Part shown: positions 63,572 through 64,000 of the stretch, piece by piece | Numbering within the stretch: the stretch's first letter is position 1 | How the letters are laid out: each line of letters begins with the position of its first letter | Source: JBEEJZ01 sp046046915 | Lineage (GTDB): Bacteria; Pseudomonadota; Gammaproteobacteria; Burkholderiales; Burkholderiaceae_C | Length of the DNA: 64,000 bases | NCBI GenBank assembly: GCA_046046915.1 | Contig: JBJOIT010000002.1 | Coordinates: forward strand, 62,001-126,000 | Reading direction: 5' to 3' | The notes under the pieces: generated by a model | What the model saw: the letters and a program-made list of their open reading frames with translations, nothing else | What the model was told of the DNA's origin: nothing | The model's database searches: none | Position numbers and translations under genes: made by a program

Positions 63572-64000
63572 TCAAGCCGTCTTGATCGCCTCCGGAGAAA
63601 GCGGCAGCTTGCGCACACGCTTGCCGGTGATGGCAAACACCGCATTGGCGATGGCAGGCACCACCAGTGCGGTGGCGGGTTCGCCTATGCCGCCGGGCTT
63701 TTCGGTGCTCTTGACCAACACGATGTCGATCTTGGGCGATTCGTGCATGCGTACGACGGGGTAGTTGTTGAAGTTGGTTTGCTGAACGCGCCCCTTCTCC
63801 ATGGTGATCTCTTGCATCAGACCTGCCGACATGCCGTACACGATGCTGGACTGGATTTGGGCCTCGACGGTGTCCGGATTCACCATTTGCCCCACGTCAG
63901 CGGCGACAGTGACCTTGTGGACCTTGACTTCGCCGTTTTTCACCGACACCTCGGCCACCTGGGCCATGTAGGTGTCGTAGCCTTCCATTAGTGAAATGCC
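63572..64000 (-). CDS. molybdopterin-binding oxidoreductase subunit, C-terminal end (partial)
   Basis: The frame is open to the window edge, so only the last 142 residues are seen. The segment KVTVAADVGQMVNPDTVEAQ, followed by SSIVYGMSAGLMQEIT, and KPGGIGEPATALVVPAIANA are the conserved end of xanthine dehydrogenase-family molybdopterin subunits. The GIGEPAT glutamate is the catalytic base of the family. The NNYPVVRMHESPKIDIVLV part resembles isoquinoline 1-oxidoreductase-type beta subunits. The substrate cannot be given. It would need the molybdenum cofactor made by moaA/moeA in the same window. An ATG at 63988 is internal and not the start. Confidence 0.88.
   Translation of the reverse strand, partial: GISLMEGYDTYMAQVAEVSVKNGEVKVHKVTVAADVGQMVNPDTVEAQIQSSIVYGMSAGLMQEITMEKGRVQQTNFNNYPVVRMHESPKIDIVLVKSTEKPGGIGEPATALVVPAIANAVFAITGKRVRKLPLSPEAIKTA

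Overview
This 64 kb window is a chromosomal segment of a GC-rich betaproteobacterium, most likely Burkholderiales of the Comamonadaceae type. Support comes from the gene content and order: an aerobic benzoyl-CoA epoxidase gene (boxB), a K+-independent H+-translocating pyrophosphatase next to a soluble one, dnaG-rpoD, the dnaX-ybaB-recR trio with a small SRP RNA in front, and the mltD-gloB / yafS-rnhA block also known from E. coli. The assignment is inferred from gene content; no 16S rRNA lies in the window. Coding density is very high and no gene-free stretch exceeds 300 bases. The longest non-coding parts are 24128-24403 (holding a broken hsdR), 57216-57470 (divergent hppA/ppa promoters) and 60419-60676 (dnaG-rpoD spacer, nothing recognised). 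I saw no insertion sequence, CRISPR array, prophage or rRNA.

Layout. 1-6.9 kb: an acyl-CoA metabolism run (acyl-CoA dehydrogenase, ECHDC3-like hydratase homologue, SDR, EamA exporter, thioesterase), then an AhpD-like protein, pcaC, a small K+ channel and a PAS-LuxR regulator. 7-8.3 kb: succinyl-CoA:3-ketoacid CoA-transferase scoAB, divergent from that regulator across a TACGTA inverted repeat. 8.4-10 kb: tRNA-Gly(CCC), a membrane diguanylate cyclase and a glycine-zipper lipoprotein. 10-19.8 kb: a seven-gene minus-strand operon (gabT, a spermidine/putrescine-type ABC importer, guanidinobutyrase gbuA, gabD) with a divergent MocR regulator. It reads as a complete route from 4-guanidinobutyrate through GABA and succinate semialdehyde to succinate. 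19.8-24.1 kb: alaS and a solitary boxB behind phased TGCA repeats. 24.2-25.7 kb: the wreck of a type I restriction-modification locus in which only a Bro-N gene remains whole. 25.7-34 kb: RluA-type pseudouridine synthase, trmB, gluQ, a renalase-like flavoprotein, LysR/pirin/WrbA-like, DUF599, a BaiN-like flavoprotein and the SRP RNA.

34-41.5 kb: dnaX (with an A9 slippage site), ybaB, recR, an orphan NMT1-type binding protein, mltD, gloB, a YafS-like methyltransferase and rnhA. 41.5-46.3 kb: an RND adaptor and pump. 46.3-49.4 kb: molybdenum cofactor genes moeA, mobA, moaA. 49.5-55.1 kb: a TonB-dependent receptor, a periplasmic binding protein without a permease, a hybrid histidine kinase and a LuxR response regulator, which I propose is a trans-envelope sensing module. 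55.1-58 kb: hppA and ppa, divergent. 58-62.6 kb: rpoD and dnaG. 62.6-64 kb: an HSD10-like dehydrogenase behind a strong palindrome, and the C-terminal end of a molybdopterin hydroxylase cut by the window edge.

The best candidates for new biology are the solitary boxB with its operator, the hsdM'-'hsdS fusion scar with the retained Bro-N gene, the receptor/binding-protein/kinase/regulator module, and programmed or transcriptional slippage in dnaX.
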